Source of the DNA: Xenopus tropicalis
Lineage: Eukaryota; Chordata; Amphibia; Anura; Pipidae
Assembly: GCF_000004195.4 (NCBI RefSeq)
Contig: NC_030684.2
Span: 70,663,392-70,727,391 of the forward strand
Direction: 5' to 3'
DNA: 64,000 nt
In this document: piece after piece, positions 1 through 10,232 of the stretch
Layout of the letters: every line of letters begins with the position of its first letter
Numbering within the stretch: position 1 is the first letter of the stretch
Translations under genes and position numbers: made by a program
Notes under the pieces: generated by a model
Told to the model about the DNA's origin: nothing
The model's database searches: none
The model's input: the letters and a program-made list of their open reading frames with translations, nothing else

Positions 1-419
1 TGCAGCACAGTCTGCACATCAGTCAAACATGAAAGAGGGGGGCATTCCAACTTCACTGGTAGATTTAGCTGAAAGTGTTTTTTTCTTTATAGATACTAAT
101 ATTTATATTTATTCGAGCACATAATATATTCTGGCTAATTATAGACATTGGCACCATCATAAATACAGAGGCCTATTTGGGTGAGTGGGGGGGGCATCTT
201 GCATGGAACCAGTTTAAAAATATCACATACCTGCCTTACAAGCTATACTAGTGGCAAGTATAACGTAAGGTATAGAAAACAGCTGCACCCCCTCTCAGAG
301 CCAAAGTCCAGTAATGTAATATATTGTCTTCTAAATAAAAAAAATTCTATCTAGTTATGGTGCAGTTATTTCATTTTCCTTAAAACTTAATATTAATTAT
401 ATGAATATATACTCAATTA
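1..419. other. 5' flank of fosb copy A, diverged part of the duplication
   Basis: Non-coding. This stretch aligns by eye, with many mismatches and indels, to the flank of the second promoter at about 7740-8790. Shared words include 'acagtctgcacat' and 'aaatattctggc'-like text. It is therefore the outer, freely diverging part of the fosb duplication, which may extend beyond the window edge. Confidence 0.55.
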
Positions 420-625
420 TCTATACAGACACAGAAACCTATATATGTTTGTAGTTAGATATAAATACTCTCAGTTGGGTTCAGCATTGCCTGCCTTTCT
501 TTTTTCAAGAGCATAGTAAAAGCTTGCTATTAATACTTCTCTCTGCCGAACCGGCTACAAGCTGAGAACAGGGATTCCCTCTTACGTCACTGCTAGGTAA
601 CCAGATAAACATAGCAAAGACAACA

Positions 626-635
626 CCATATATGG
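626..635 (+). promoter_or_regulatory. fosb: CArG box / serum response element, copy A
   Basis: CCATATATGG matches CC(A/T)6GG exactly. It is the predicted SRF site of promoter copy A. The TACGTCA six bases downstream parallels the SRE/FAP-1 pair of the FOS promoter. Confidence 0.85.
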
Positions 636-821
636 CTATCTACGTCACAGGAACTCCGGGGAGGCGGGGCAGGTTTCCCCAGTCTGTATAGCGCGGCAGC
701 TCTTGCATTAGTATTTAGAGCCTGATTTTCACAGGATAGAGATATTCGAACATCGGCTCCCTGCTTGCTAAATTTGGGGTTCCTTTGCCTCTCCTGACAC
801 GAAATATCGGGGAAAGCCTTG

Positions 822-829
822 TGACGTCA
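822..829 (+). promoter_or_regulatory. fosb: CRE, copy A
   Basis: TGACGTCA is a perfect palindromic cAMP response element, 23 bp upstream of the TATA box at 853-860. Confidence 0.85.
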
Positions 830-884
830 GTAAGGGGGGTGTGCTATTCCAGTATAAATAGGCTCTGTGCTGTGTGTTTCATTC

Positions 885-1853
885 ATAAATCTGTAAGCCG
901 AGGTTGCTGAAGTTGCGGACTGTACGTGTGGAATTTAAAAGGGTTCTAGCGTATTCCACGTTATTTCTTTCACCTGAAGGTATTTCCTGGATTAAGGACA
1001 ACAAGACCTTCTTGTCTCGTTTTTATCCTGAGTGCATTTACTGATGCTTGGCTTTAATGCTGGAACTTGCTGGGGATTCATTATATTTTGAAAGAGAATC
1101 TGAGAGAAGCCAACTTCAGGACAAGAAGCCGAAGATCCTGATGCTGTGGGATTGCTCAGAGTTCTAAAGGATTTAGGAACTACATCCTAAAGGTGTTGGG
1201 GTGCATATAAGAGGAGTTTTGGCACCCGAGAGTCTGGAATCCTACTGCAGAGACCAACAGGAAAAACTTTAACATTAAATCTGGTTGACACCATAGGAGG
1301 CATTGTGGAATGACATTTTAAGGAGAGGGAGTTTGCCATACAGTTCTTACTGCCTGGATTTATTGAATATTTCCTAACTGGAAATTGCTGCCACATTTTG
1401 GTTACAGCCAGTTTGCATCTGTATTACTGAGAACAAACTGATCAACATACATTTTATTTTGGGACCTTGTCATGCAAAGATAGAATATAGATTCTGAAGC
1501 ATTGAATGCCCACTATACTGAAAACCCAATGGTGAATGTACCTGTGCTCACCACCAAGGAAATCCAATTCTAACATAGTACTTATTCATTTGTAAAGTCC
1601 ACATTTTGGGACTATTGCCTATTTCAAGAGCAGTTTTAATACATCTATTGCATCTTGGGGGGTCTGCTTGGAATTTGTGACTACCGTGTTTTTGGAGGGT
1701 TTTGATTTAAAGAAAAACCCCTAGAATTTCTCCAGCTCCTATAAGGTCATGTACCAGGGATACGACTCCTCCAGCTCTTCCCCCTCTGCCGAGTCTCAGT
1801 ATCTGTCATCAGTGGATTCATTTGGGAGCCCACAGGCAGCTGGTATTCCACAG
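885..1853 (+). CDS. fosb: fosb alternative first exon 1a (5' UTR plus coding 1749-1853)
   Basis: The predicted transcript starts about 25 bp after the TATA box. It has a long 5' UTR of about 860 nt with several short upstream ATGs, then the fosb start codon at 1749. The 105 coding bases give 35 residues ([16 protein letters not shown]... to ...AAGIPQ), which include the [20 protein letters not shown] block diagnostic of FosB. The exon ends in phase 0 at a strong donor (CAG|GTAAGT, GT at 1854). It must skip exon 1b, which has no evident acceptor, to join exon 2 at 12884. The peptide is identical to that of exon 1b; the one coding difference is a synonymous Asp codon (GAC here, GAT in 1b). Confidence 0.85.
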
Positions 1854-3210
1854 GTAAGTGTGATGTCAGGAAATGGGCAAACGTTATGGCATAGCCTTCT
1901 GGCTGGCATTGCTTACATAAGGAGAGGTAGTAGGCTGCTTCACTATAAGCTACTTTGGCAATGTCTAACATTTATACTTGTTCTCAAAGTGTATATACTC
2001 TATTTGTAGTACAGTGGGAGGACAACAAACAGCCAGGATATTCATTTTATAAATTGCATAAACATGTTAAAGAGGGGAGTATAAACCACCAATATAACAT
2101 GAAAAAAGTGATTTAAATGGCACCTTTAAGGGGATTGAATAGAAACCACTGCAAGCTTAGGGAAGTTCTGAACGGTCCCCACTATTCTGAACTTATCCTG
2201 TAGTTATTAGTTACTCTTCAACTAACAAAACCAACAATTTCTATTCAGTAGAACCCCCATTGTACATATTGTTATGTGGAATCGGGTAAATGCATTATGT
2301 AAAATTTATATTGATATTTTATTGTATCGCATATGAAAGGGACAGTATGCCGTGGGAATCTCATTGTACAGCTCCCCTGCATCCTTTAAAATTTGCACTT
2401 TATTGAAGGAAGGTTTGTCAGCTTTTTGGGGGTAAAACACCGGCCTTCCTATATTTTTAACTTTTTTCCCTATATATAACAATAATATTGACATCAAGGC
2501 TCAAGCTAGGTGGCAACTCTAACTGTAGCTAGCACTTCCAGTGCATCAAATTCATGACACTGACACACTGAAAATTAAGTTAGAATTATTTTGGTTCATT
2601 TGTAATTGCCACCACTGTGTTAGTAAATATGGTTATACTTAAAACAGGCTGCATGTATCAGTGCATAATTATAAGAATATGAGGTAATCTTAAACCACCA
2701 CAACACACACGTACAACAAAAATGCTTTTTTGTTACACAGTACCTAATCCCACCTGCCAGTCCCTCCGCACTATTAAACTAACTAATAAGGCTGCATGCG
2801 AGTAACAGACTCAGCAGGCACCACACAAGTGGGCGTGGCTGACGTACGTTGCGTTCCATGCGTGCTTTCTGACGTGCAGTGGTTCCTCTGGGTGACGCTG
2901 CGTTCTATTTTGAAATTCAGCGCTAGGACTGGGCTTGATAATGTCATGTCTGGAGGAAGGCTAGATCTGATTCAAACAGGCAGCACAGCAACATATAATC
3001 CCCAAGTCCCCTCCCTTATTTTTACTCTCTTGCAAACCCTGCCTTCTTTTGTTTATGGAAAGTGTCTGGGGTGTGTAATCTGCTGCCTGGCCCCCACTCC
3101 AGCTTGCTCTCACTACATGAGCACCCTGATTCCCTGCCCCTTATTCCTGCTCAGTGTTATTTACCTTCACTCCATATATATAGTGTAGATGACAGGTCTG
3201 GACTGGCATT
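1854..3210. other. Intronic flank of exon 1a, shared with copy B
   Basis: No gene seen. The first 150 bases after the donor match the same position after exon 1b well. Patches at about 2625-2690 and 2745-2800 match 10808-10855 and 10955-11030. The alignment fades near 3200 (copy B near 11075), which marks the visible right edge of the duplicated segment. Confidence 0.6.
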
Positions 3211-4788
3211 CAAAATAGGCCCTGGCTTTTTAGCTACACAACAGCCCCCCACAAACCCACTAAATAGTAACTGTCTGTGGCATCTTACAGCAGCGCCTGT
3301 GGCATTTGCCTCTGTTTCTGACAGATGGTTCGAGGGGGGGGGGGGGGGGGGAGCAGCTCTAAGCTTAATTTGACCAATGTAGCATCATCCAATGGGAAAA
3401 TCAAACCTCCCAGGTAGGCCTATCAGAAGGCCCCTTTCAAGGGTAGATAAATGGTTGAATCGATGCGATGGGGTGATGTGTATGGCGACTTGAACTCACT
3501 CACACTGAAGGCCCTTACAAAAGTGCTGTGAACAACATAGCCTTGTACTTATCTTTGAAAACTGAGTGCAGGCTGGGAAGTATTTCCCACAATTCTTTTA
3601 TTTTTGTCCATCTTTTGTCAGTTGTCAGGGGCTTTAAGGTGGCCATAGACGTACCAATATATGTTACAATAATCGGTGCGTGTATGATGGGTGACCGATA
3701 TCAGTAAAAGCCTTGGATATTGGTTGTCTCGTTGATTGGGCAGGACTGAAAATTTTTAACATGCATATCTGACGATTCAGCTCTCAATGTTAGTAGAGTG
3801 GGCGAATGATCTTCCTACGACCAGTGGTTGTGGGAAAGATTGTAACTGTATTGTGTCTGGCCACCTTTAGGCATGAACAACCCTTAAGAATTCTCTGTAC
3901 TGAAATCACTAGTCAAAGTTCGGAGCCCTGAAAGGTTGAAAAACCTACAGACATTAATACCATTTTTACCTTGGATGTCCTTCTGTTCTGTGCTTCTCTA
4001 TAAAGGCAAGCGGGGCTGGAACTAGGGGCAGACAGAAGAGGCACCTGCCTAGGGCAACGAAGGGGGGGGGGGCGCCTACCCCTAGCCCACACTCCCTTGT
4101 CATTGTCCCCACCTCTTGCTATTTTTGGCTCTCCCACCCTGCAGAATTATTGCACATGCGTGAAGGGTGCAGGGGTGCCTAGGGTGTTCGGTTGGCTTGG
4201 ACCGCCCCTGAAGGCCAGCAGTGCAATTGGGCTTGTATCTGACATTTGTAAAATGTATTGTCTGAATTGTACCATACCTAAGCTCATACCTATATCTCAG
4301 GGTAATGTAGTTGTATAGTATGTGGAAACCAAGTGCCAGAGGTATTCTAGTTAGTCAGTTCCTTTGCTTTGTGATAATTTATGAACAGATAAAAGCTATC
4401 TCTGAAAAGTGCATCTCGGAACAATGCCCAAGTTATCTGACCGAATGGAAACTTAGTGGCTCTCTAGCAGGTCAGCCCATAGTCGATAACTAGCTTATCA
4501 AAAAGGGGATTGTTATATAGCCCAGCCTAAATACTTCCTTAGACAGTATGGTTACTACATGGTCTGGTATAGGTTAGGGAACTTAAAAACCATATTGAAA
4601 ACCAGTGATGTTCTAGTAAAGATAATGGTCTAGTTATTTACTTAACTTGTTCAGTGCTATTTACAACTACACTTTTGCTAACACTGGGCCGTAATTCACC
4701 TTTTCTCCTTTTACTGCCTTTTTCTTATCACATTTCTCGGCTGGGTGTTCAGTCGTCATGCCTGTATTTGCAGGTGTATCCTCTAGAG
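3211..4788. other. Spacer with G-run and repeat fragments
   Basis: No coding exon seen. It contains a G homopolymer at about 3337-3352, a MITE at 3634-3870, and an old repeat at about 4010-4215 ('ggcacctgcctagggcaacg') whose text recurs inverted near 26680-26715. Confidence 0.5.
3634..3870. mobile_element. MITE of the GGTGGCCATACACG type
   Basis: Starts TAAGGTGGCCATAGACGTAC and ends with the inverted form CTGGCCACCTTTA. Short, non-coding and near-palindromic at its ends. The family recurs at about 24866-25190, 31636-31925 and 57853-58190. Confidence 0.6.
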
Positions 4789-6165
4789 CAGTGCTGTCCA
4801 ACTTCTATGGTACCGAGGGCCGGAATTTTTCTGGCCTATGTGGTGGAGGGCCCATAATGGAAGTCAGTTTTGACCACTCCCCTTTTTTAAGCCACACCCA
4901 TGTTATCACAAGCGCTTTTAAGACCAAACCCACATTAATGGTGGTAGAGCAGCAAAAGCCCAAATGGTTTGTGTTCACTGCAGGGATATAACCCTTTATT
5001 CACATGTGAAAGAATTATGTTATGTCATATAAACACATAACCTTAAATCCATATGGCTCCTCCTCCCCAGTTGATAGCACAGCAACCCCCTGCATATAAT
5101 GACACACCTTAGGGACCATATAATGACTATTTCCAAATGCTAACAAACTCCCAGTACAAACCCCTGCCAGGTTCACCTCCCACAGGCAGCATAGGGCAGG
5201 CAGAGTATGGCACACACAGACAGCATAGGGCAGGCAGGGTATGGCACACACATGCAGCATAGGGCAGGCAGAGTATGGCACACACAGGCAGCATAGGGCA
5301 GGAACAGTATGGCAAACACAGGCAGCTTGGGCAGGCAGAGTACTGCTTGTGTGTGCCATACTGTTCCTGCCCTACCTTGCCTGTGTGTGCCTTACTGTTC
5401 TTGCCCTACCCTGCCTGTGTGTGCCATACCGGTCCTGCCTGTGTGTGCCATACTGTGCCTGCACTACCCTGCCCGTGTGTGCCATACTCTGCCTAGGTGT
5501 GCCATGCTCTGGCTGTCCTATGTTACCTGGGTGTGCCATGCCCTGGCTGCCCTATGCTGCCTAGGTGTGCCATACTCTGCCCAGGTGTGCCATGCTCTGG
5601 CTGCCCTATGCTATCTAGGTGTGCCATACTCTGCATCGGTGTGCCATACTCTGCATCGGTGTGCCATACTCTGCCTGCCCTAACCTGCCTGCGTGTGCCA
5701 TACTCTGCCTGCCCTACCCTGCCTTTGTGTGCTATACACTCTCTGCCCTACCCTGCCTATGTGTGACATACTGTGTCTGCCCTACCATGCCTGTGTGTGC
5801 CACACTCTGCCTGCCCTACCCTGCCTATGTGTGACATACTGTGTCTGCCCTACCCTGCCTGTGTATGCCATACACACAGGCAGCATAGGGTAGGCAGTAC
5901 ATACAGTCTGAGGTGTGAACAGATGAACAATGAGGGGGCTTACAGTCTGAGCTTGAGGTGTCAACAATGAAGTGGGTGAACAATGTAGGGACTAAAAGGT
6001 GTGAACAGTACAGGGCATTACATGTTTAAACAATACATTTCTGAAGTGTGAGCAATGCAGGAGGCCAGTTAATCTCAGTACTGATACCATTTAAAGCTTA
6101 CACAAAGATAAGCAGTCACAGCAGCCAGACAGGTGGGGTCGTGGGCCACCAGTTGGACAGCCCTG
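4789..6165. mobile_element. Non-autonomous hAT element, 1.4 kb
   Basis: The terminal inverted repeats begin CAGTGCTGTCCAACT and end AGTTGGACAGCCCTG. Flanking 8-bp target duplications are CTCTAGAG (4781-4788) and CTCTAAAG (6166-6173), with one mismatch, the size expected of hAT transposition. No transposase is present. The interior is mostly a two-armed minisatellite, so the many short reading frames here are repeat artefacts. A shorter relative with perfect duplications lies at 23077-23933. The hAT class is inferred from the terminal sequence and the 8-bp duplication. Confidence 0.85.
5183..5885. repeat. Head-to-head minisatellite, unit about 35 bp
   Basis: From about 5183 to 5345 units read 'cacacacaggcagcatagggcaggcagagtatggc' in variants of this text. 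From about 5345 to 5870 the same unit runs in inverted orientation ('tgccatactctgcctgccctaccctgcctgtgtg'). The array flips back for a few bases near 5870. It lies inside the hAT element at 4789-6165 and could fold into a large hairpin. Confidence 0.85.
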
Positions 6166-6173
6166 CTCTAAAG

Positions 6174-7740
6174 CAACTTCTTTTGTACTGTGGCCAGAAT
6201 TTTGTACTGAGGGCTGATTTTAAGAGTATATAGGTTTTAGAAAAACTACCAGTCCCACTACCTCCCCCTCCTGTCTTCCATACTTCTTCCTTTTCTATCT
6301 AATCTATTATCTGCCTTCTTCACTCTTTTTTTATGCTTCATCTTTTCTCTCTACCCACTCTCTCCTTCCATTCCTCATTGTGGTAACCATATCTTTATTT
6401 GCTTTGCGTGTGGCAGTTGCAGCTGTACATGCCCTTTTTTATGCTGCCACTCCTCAGCCCGCTCTGACACGAAGTTGCACCCATTGACCCCACGTGCTCC
6501 AACTCTCAAGCTTACATTCCTGCCTCAGTCAAGCGTCGTCCTTGCCACTTGTCTTATCTGAATGTGCAGGTCTTTAAAGTGAGCCATGCACAGAGAATGG
6601 ATGATTTTTTAAATCCCCTACCGTCCAATTTAACCTTACTCACACAATTCAAATCTTTGGAGAAGTGCACAATCACAGTCACATGTTCGTCATATTTGAT
6701 CTGCAGCTTTGCAGGCCACAAGACATCATCCTGTGCTAGCAGTTGGATAGCACTGCTCTAAAGCACTAGTTTTAGACAAAGTTGTCCAAATATCAACATC
6801 CTTGTAGCTGAATAAAAGAACCTTGTTGGCTACAAGCTTCTTCCTGAATGCTCTATGTCATATTCTGCCCAAGTAGTACCTTTTGACACTCCTGGCAGTA
6901 TCTTTGTGATTAGATCTTCTTGCTTGGCCTTTTGGATTGATCCTGACTCTAAGTTTCTGGCTACTTTTCTGGCTTAGTGTCTTTGATGCAGGCTGCTTTC
7001 TGGTTGCTGCAGTTTTAGGCTTGACTTTGTACGGTTCTACTGATTTGCAGAACCTGCAGCAACAACAAAAGGTTAGATATGACAGCCTGCATATAATCCA
7101 CAAATCCCAAGCCTTACTTCTCACTTCCCTGGCTAGCACAAATGCTGCCTTCCTTTGCACTAGTATTTCTTGTATTTTGTTTCGCTGAACAACAAAAAAC
7201 ACCCAACACAAAATACACCAATGTCATTATTATGCAATTTCATTAGAGCCCTCCCCTGTCTGTCTAAGAAGCTGTCTGGACATTGCATTTGGAAGGAATT
7301 TGCAACAAGGGCAACATTTTTTTCTACAAAGAACAGTTGTAGCATAGTGAAAAGGAATTTCTCTAACAATGTAGAGCAGCACTAAAAATGCCTTAAATAC
7401 AATGTAATTTTTCCTTCCCCTTGAGTCCAATCAATTTGACAAATGTTTGTCTAAAGTTCACTGTTTTGCAAATTTTGCCAGTTTTGCAAATTTTTCATAA
7501 AAAGGGGCCAGGTTTCTGACTGTTGTTAAGAAGTATTTATAAAGCACCCACATATTCCGCAGCACTGGACAACAGAAGAGTGTACAAATGAAACATACAA
7601 AAAACAGGAAGTAGAAGAGGAGAGGAAGTAAATGGAGACTTGCTTATTACATTTTTCAGTCTAACAGCAAAAAGTGGTTAAACAAAGGTGTAGTTTGGTT
7701 CAGTGCTGCCCTTGGCACCCAACCACTGACTGCACCCCTC
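6174..7740. other. Spacer between fosb promoter copies
   Basis: No gene seen. It contains a fragment like a hAT end at about 6745-6775 ('gttggatagcactgctctaaag') and, at about 7531-7600, the frog dispersed-repeat text 'tatttataaagcacccacatattccgcagc'. The latter recurs inverted at about 49474-49505. Confidence 0.5.
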
Positions 7741-8799
7741 TTGGCAGGCAGCACATGTGTAGTACAGTCTGCACATGCACTGAATGGGGAAGTGGGGGTG
7801 TCCCTTCAGCTCTGCTACCAGATATATCCAATAGCTTCTTTTTTAATACATAGATAACTGTGGGCTGCCCCATAAATCTGCCACCCTAGGTATTGGTGCC
7901 TAAATATAAATCTGGCCCTGGGTGTGAGAAACATGGTACGAGTGGCTGTGTCAAAATCAGGCATCAGCAAAGTGAGATATTTAGCACTGAATACTTATTT
8001 CAGTATGTTAAATATTCTGGCAAGTTATTGACATTGGTTCCAACATAAATGCAGATACCTATTTTGGTGGAAGGGACATCTTAAAGGAAAAGGAAAGGGT
8101 TAATCTCTGGGAAGGGGGGGCCCAGTCATACCCCTGGAAGGTGTTCATGTCAGCAGAAAACTGCACTGGTTTTGGATTTCAGGAGGAGCACCATGGAGTG
8201 ATCCTCTTACTGCTTCTTCTTTCTTCCTGCAAGTGCACATGTACAGTAGAGGGAAAAGCCAAACTTCAGCAAAAAATGCAGTTATTTCACTCTACTGCAC
8301 ATACTCCTGGCCAAGCCCCAAGGGAAGAACACAGAAGAGGAAGATCACTGCAGATCAGCTTCTACAGGAATACCCTGGGCTAGGGCAGTTTATGGGAACT
8401 GGAGCACTGGCCTGTGTTATCAGGTGGTTATAATCACTTAGGGGTCCCTTACATTTGGCATAACCCCAGTGATTAACCCTTTCTTTTTCCTTAAAAAATG
8501 TATTATACACCTGACTTATCCTCAGTATTAACCTGGCAGTAAGAAGAAACGTTAGTAACATTTTTGGTAGACAATATATCGTGTTTAGTCAAAGTGTCAA
8601 TATCGCAGGGTTTTCTGCTTGCTATTATGCAGAAAGTTGCTGCACCCATCCTCATAGAGAGAAGCCAGTAATGCAATATAAAATCTTGTAAATAGAAATG
8701 AATCCTCTATGTTGTCATTATGCAGTCTTTTCATTTTCCATAACACTAACTATGTAGCCAATATTTATTACATGAATATATACTCAAGTATCTATACAG
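7741..8799. other. Diverged 5' flank of fosb copy B
   Basis: Aligns patchily with 1-430, for example 'tagtacagtctgcacatg' and 'atattctggcaagttattgacattgg'. A short repeat end of the AAAGGAAAAGGAAAGGG type interrupts it at about 8083. No gene. Confidence 0.5.
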
Positions 8800-8996
8800 A
8801 CACAGAAACCTATATATGTTTGTAGTTAGATATAAATACTCTCAGTTGGGTTCAGCATTGCCTGCCTTTCTTTTTTCAAGAGCATAGTAAAAGCTTGCTA
8901 TTAATACTTCTCTCTGCCGAACCGGCTACAAGCTGAGAACAGGGATTCCCTCTTACGTCACTGCTAGGTAACCAGATAAACATAGCAAAGACAACA

Positions 8997-9006
8997 CCTT
9001 ATATGG
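8997..9006 (+). promoter_or_regulatory. fosb: CArG box / serum response element, copy B
   Basis: CCTTATATGG fits CC(A/T)6GG. The one A-to-T change from copy A keeps the consensus. Confidence 0.85.
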
Positions 9007-9192
9007 CTATCTACGTCACAGGAACTCCGGGGAGGCGGGGCAGGTTTCCCCAGTCTGTATAGCAGGGCAGCTCTTGCATTAGTATTTAGAGCCTGATTTT
9101 CACAGGATAGAGATATTCGAACATCGGCTCCCTGCTTGCTAAATTTGGGGTTCCTTTGCCTCTCCTGACACGAAATATCGGGGAATGCCTTG

Positions 9193-9200
9193 TGACGTCA
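9193..9200 (+). promoter_or_regulatory. fosb: CRE, copy B
   Basis: Perfect TGACGTCA, with the same spacing to the TATA box (9224) as in copy A. Confidence 0.85.
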
Positions 9201-9255
9201 GTAAGGGGGTTGTGCTATTCCAGTATAAATAGGCTCTGTGCTGTGTGTTTCATTC

Positions 9256-10232
9256 ATAAATCTGTAAGCCGAGGTTGCGGGAGCTGCGAGCTGTACGTGT
9301 GGGATTTGAATAGGATTCTGGTTTATTATACCTTATTTCTTTTGTCTGATGGTATTTCCTGACTTAACGACAAGACCTTCTCCTCTTCACTGTTTTTATT
9401 CTGATCGCACTTACTGCTGTTTAGCTGTAATGCTGGAACTTGCTGGGAATTCCTTATATCCATTATATGAATAGGAATCTGAGAGAAGCCAACTTTAGGA
9501 AAAAAAAGCGGAGCCAAAGACTGACATTCTGGGGTTGCTCAGAGTAACTACACCCAAAAGCTCTGCCCCTAAAGGTGTTGGGGTGCATATAAGAGTTTTG
9601 GCACCTGAGAGTAAGCTGTCTGGAATCCTACTGCTGGGACCAACAGGCTGTGGAAGAACTTTCACATCATATCTGGTTGACAGCATAGGAGGTATCCCAT
9701 TGTGGAATTACATTTTGGGGAGCTATTACTGCCTGGATTTATTGAGTATTTCCTGACTGGAGAATCTGCTGCTACCTGTATTACTGAGAACAAATTGAGC
9801 ATCATTCATTTTATTTGGGGACCTTGTCATGCAAAGATACATATAGATGCCAAAGCAGTGAATGCCCACTGTACTGAGAACCCAATGGTGAATGTACATG
9901 TGCTCACCACCAACCAATTAATTCTTATCCTTCTTATCCAATTAATAATTATCCTTATTCATTTGTAAAGTCCACTTTTCAGGAATATTGCATATTTCAA
10001 AAGCACTTCTAATACATCCATTGCATCTTGGGGGTCTGTGTCTGGTCTTTGTGACTATAGTATTTTTGAAGGGGTTTAATTAAAATAAAACAAAACCCCC
10101 TAATATTACTCCAACTCCTAAACGGTCATGTACCAGGGATACGATTCCTCCAGCTCTTCCCCCTCTGCCGAGTCTCAGTATCTGTCATCAGTGGATTCAT
10201 TTGGGAGCCCACAGGCAGCTGGTATTCCACAG
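9256..10232 (+). CDS. fosb: fosb first exon 1b (5' UTR plus coding 10128-10232)
   Basis: Starts about 25 bp after the copy B TATA box, with the ATG at 10128. The 35 residues match exon 1a exactly, and the donor is CAG|GTAAGT with GT at 10233. The 5' UTR aligns with that of exon 1a but with many substitutions and indels, unlike the promoter and coding parts. It is the default first exon by distance to exon 2 (2.65 kb). Confidence 0.88.

Larger units (their letters stand above)
420..900 (+). promoter_or_regulatory. fosb: fosb promoter, copy A
   Basis: Immediate-early type promoter. In order it holds a CRE-like TTACGTCA at 582-589, a perfect CArG box (serum response element, CCATATATGG) at 626-635, a TACGTCA half site at 641-647 placed like the FAP-1 site beside the SRE of FOS, a consensus CRE (TGACGTCA) at 822-829, and a TATA box (TATAAATA) at 853-860. 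The CRE-to-TATA spacing of about 30 bp is that of fos-family promoters. Expected inputs are SRF with ternary complex factors at the CArG box and CREB/ATF at the CRE. Transcription should start near 885. A near-identical copy lies at about 8800-9270. Confidence 0.85.
8800..9270 (+). promoter_or_regulatory. fosb: fosb promoter, copy B
   Basis: This is the second complete immediate-early promoter. It has a CRE-like TTACGTCA near 8953-8960, a perfect CArG box CCTTATATGG at 8997-9006, TACGTCA just after it, a consensus CRE TGACGTCA at 9193-9200, and TATAAATA at 9224-9231. By eye only about five substitutions separate it from copy A over some 465 bp, while the sequence on both sides is clearly more diverged. 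It is the promoter nearer to the rest of the gene. Confidence 0.85.

Noticed and set aside
1187..1971. Minus-strand frames opposite fosb exon 1a
   Set aside because: Shadow frames of the 5' UTR and exon 1a; the equivalent frames in copy B are altered by indels.
5015..5967. A dozen overlapping Cys/Pro/Leu-rich frames of 60-124 codons
   Set aside because: All are readings of the 35-bp minisatellite inside the hAT element, in different frames and strands; there is no start context or domain.
1..10232. Assembly artefact as the cause of the fosb exon 1 duplication
   Set aside because: The copies differ by many substitutions and indels in the UTR and flanks and hold different transposons, which a duplicated contig would not show. 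Long reads would settle it.
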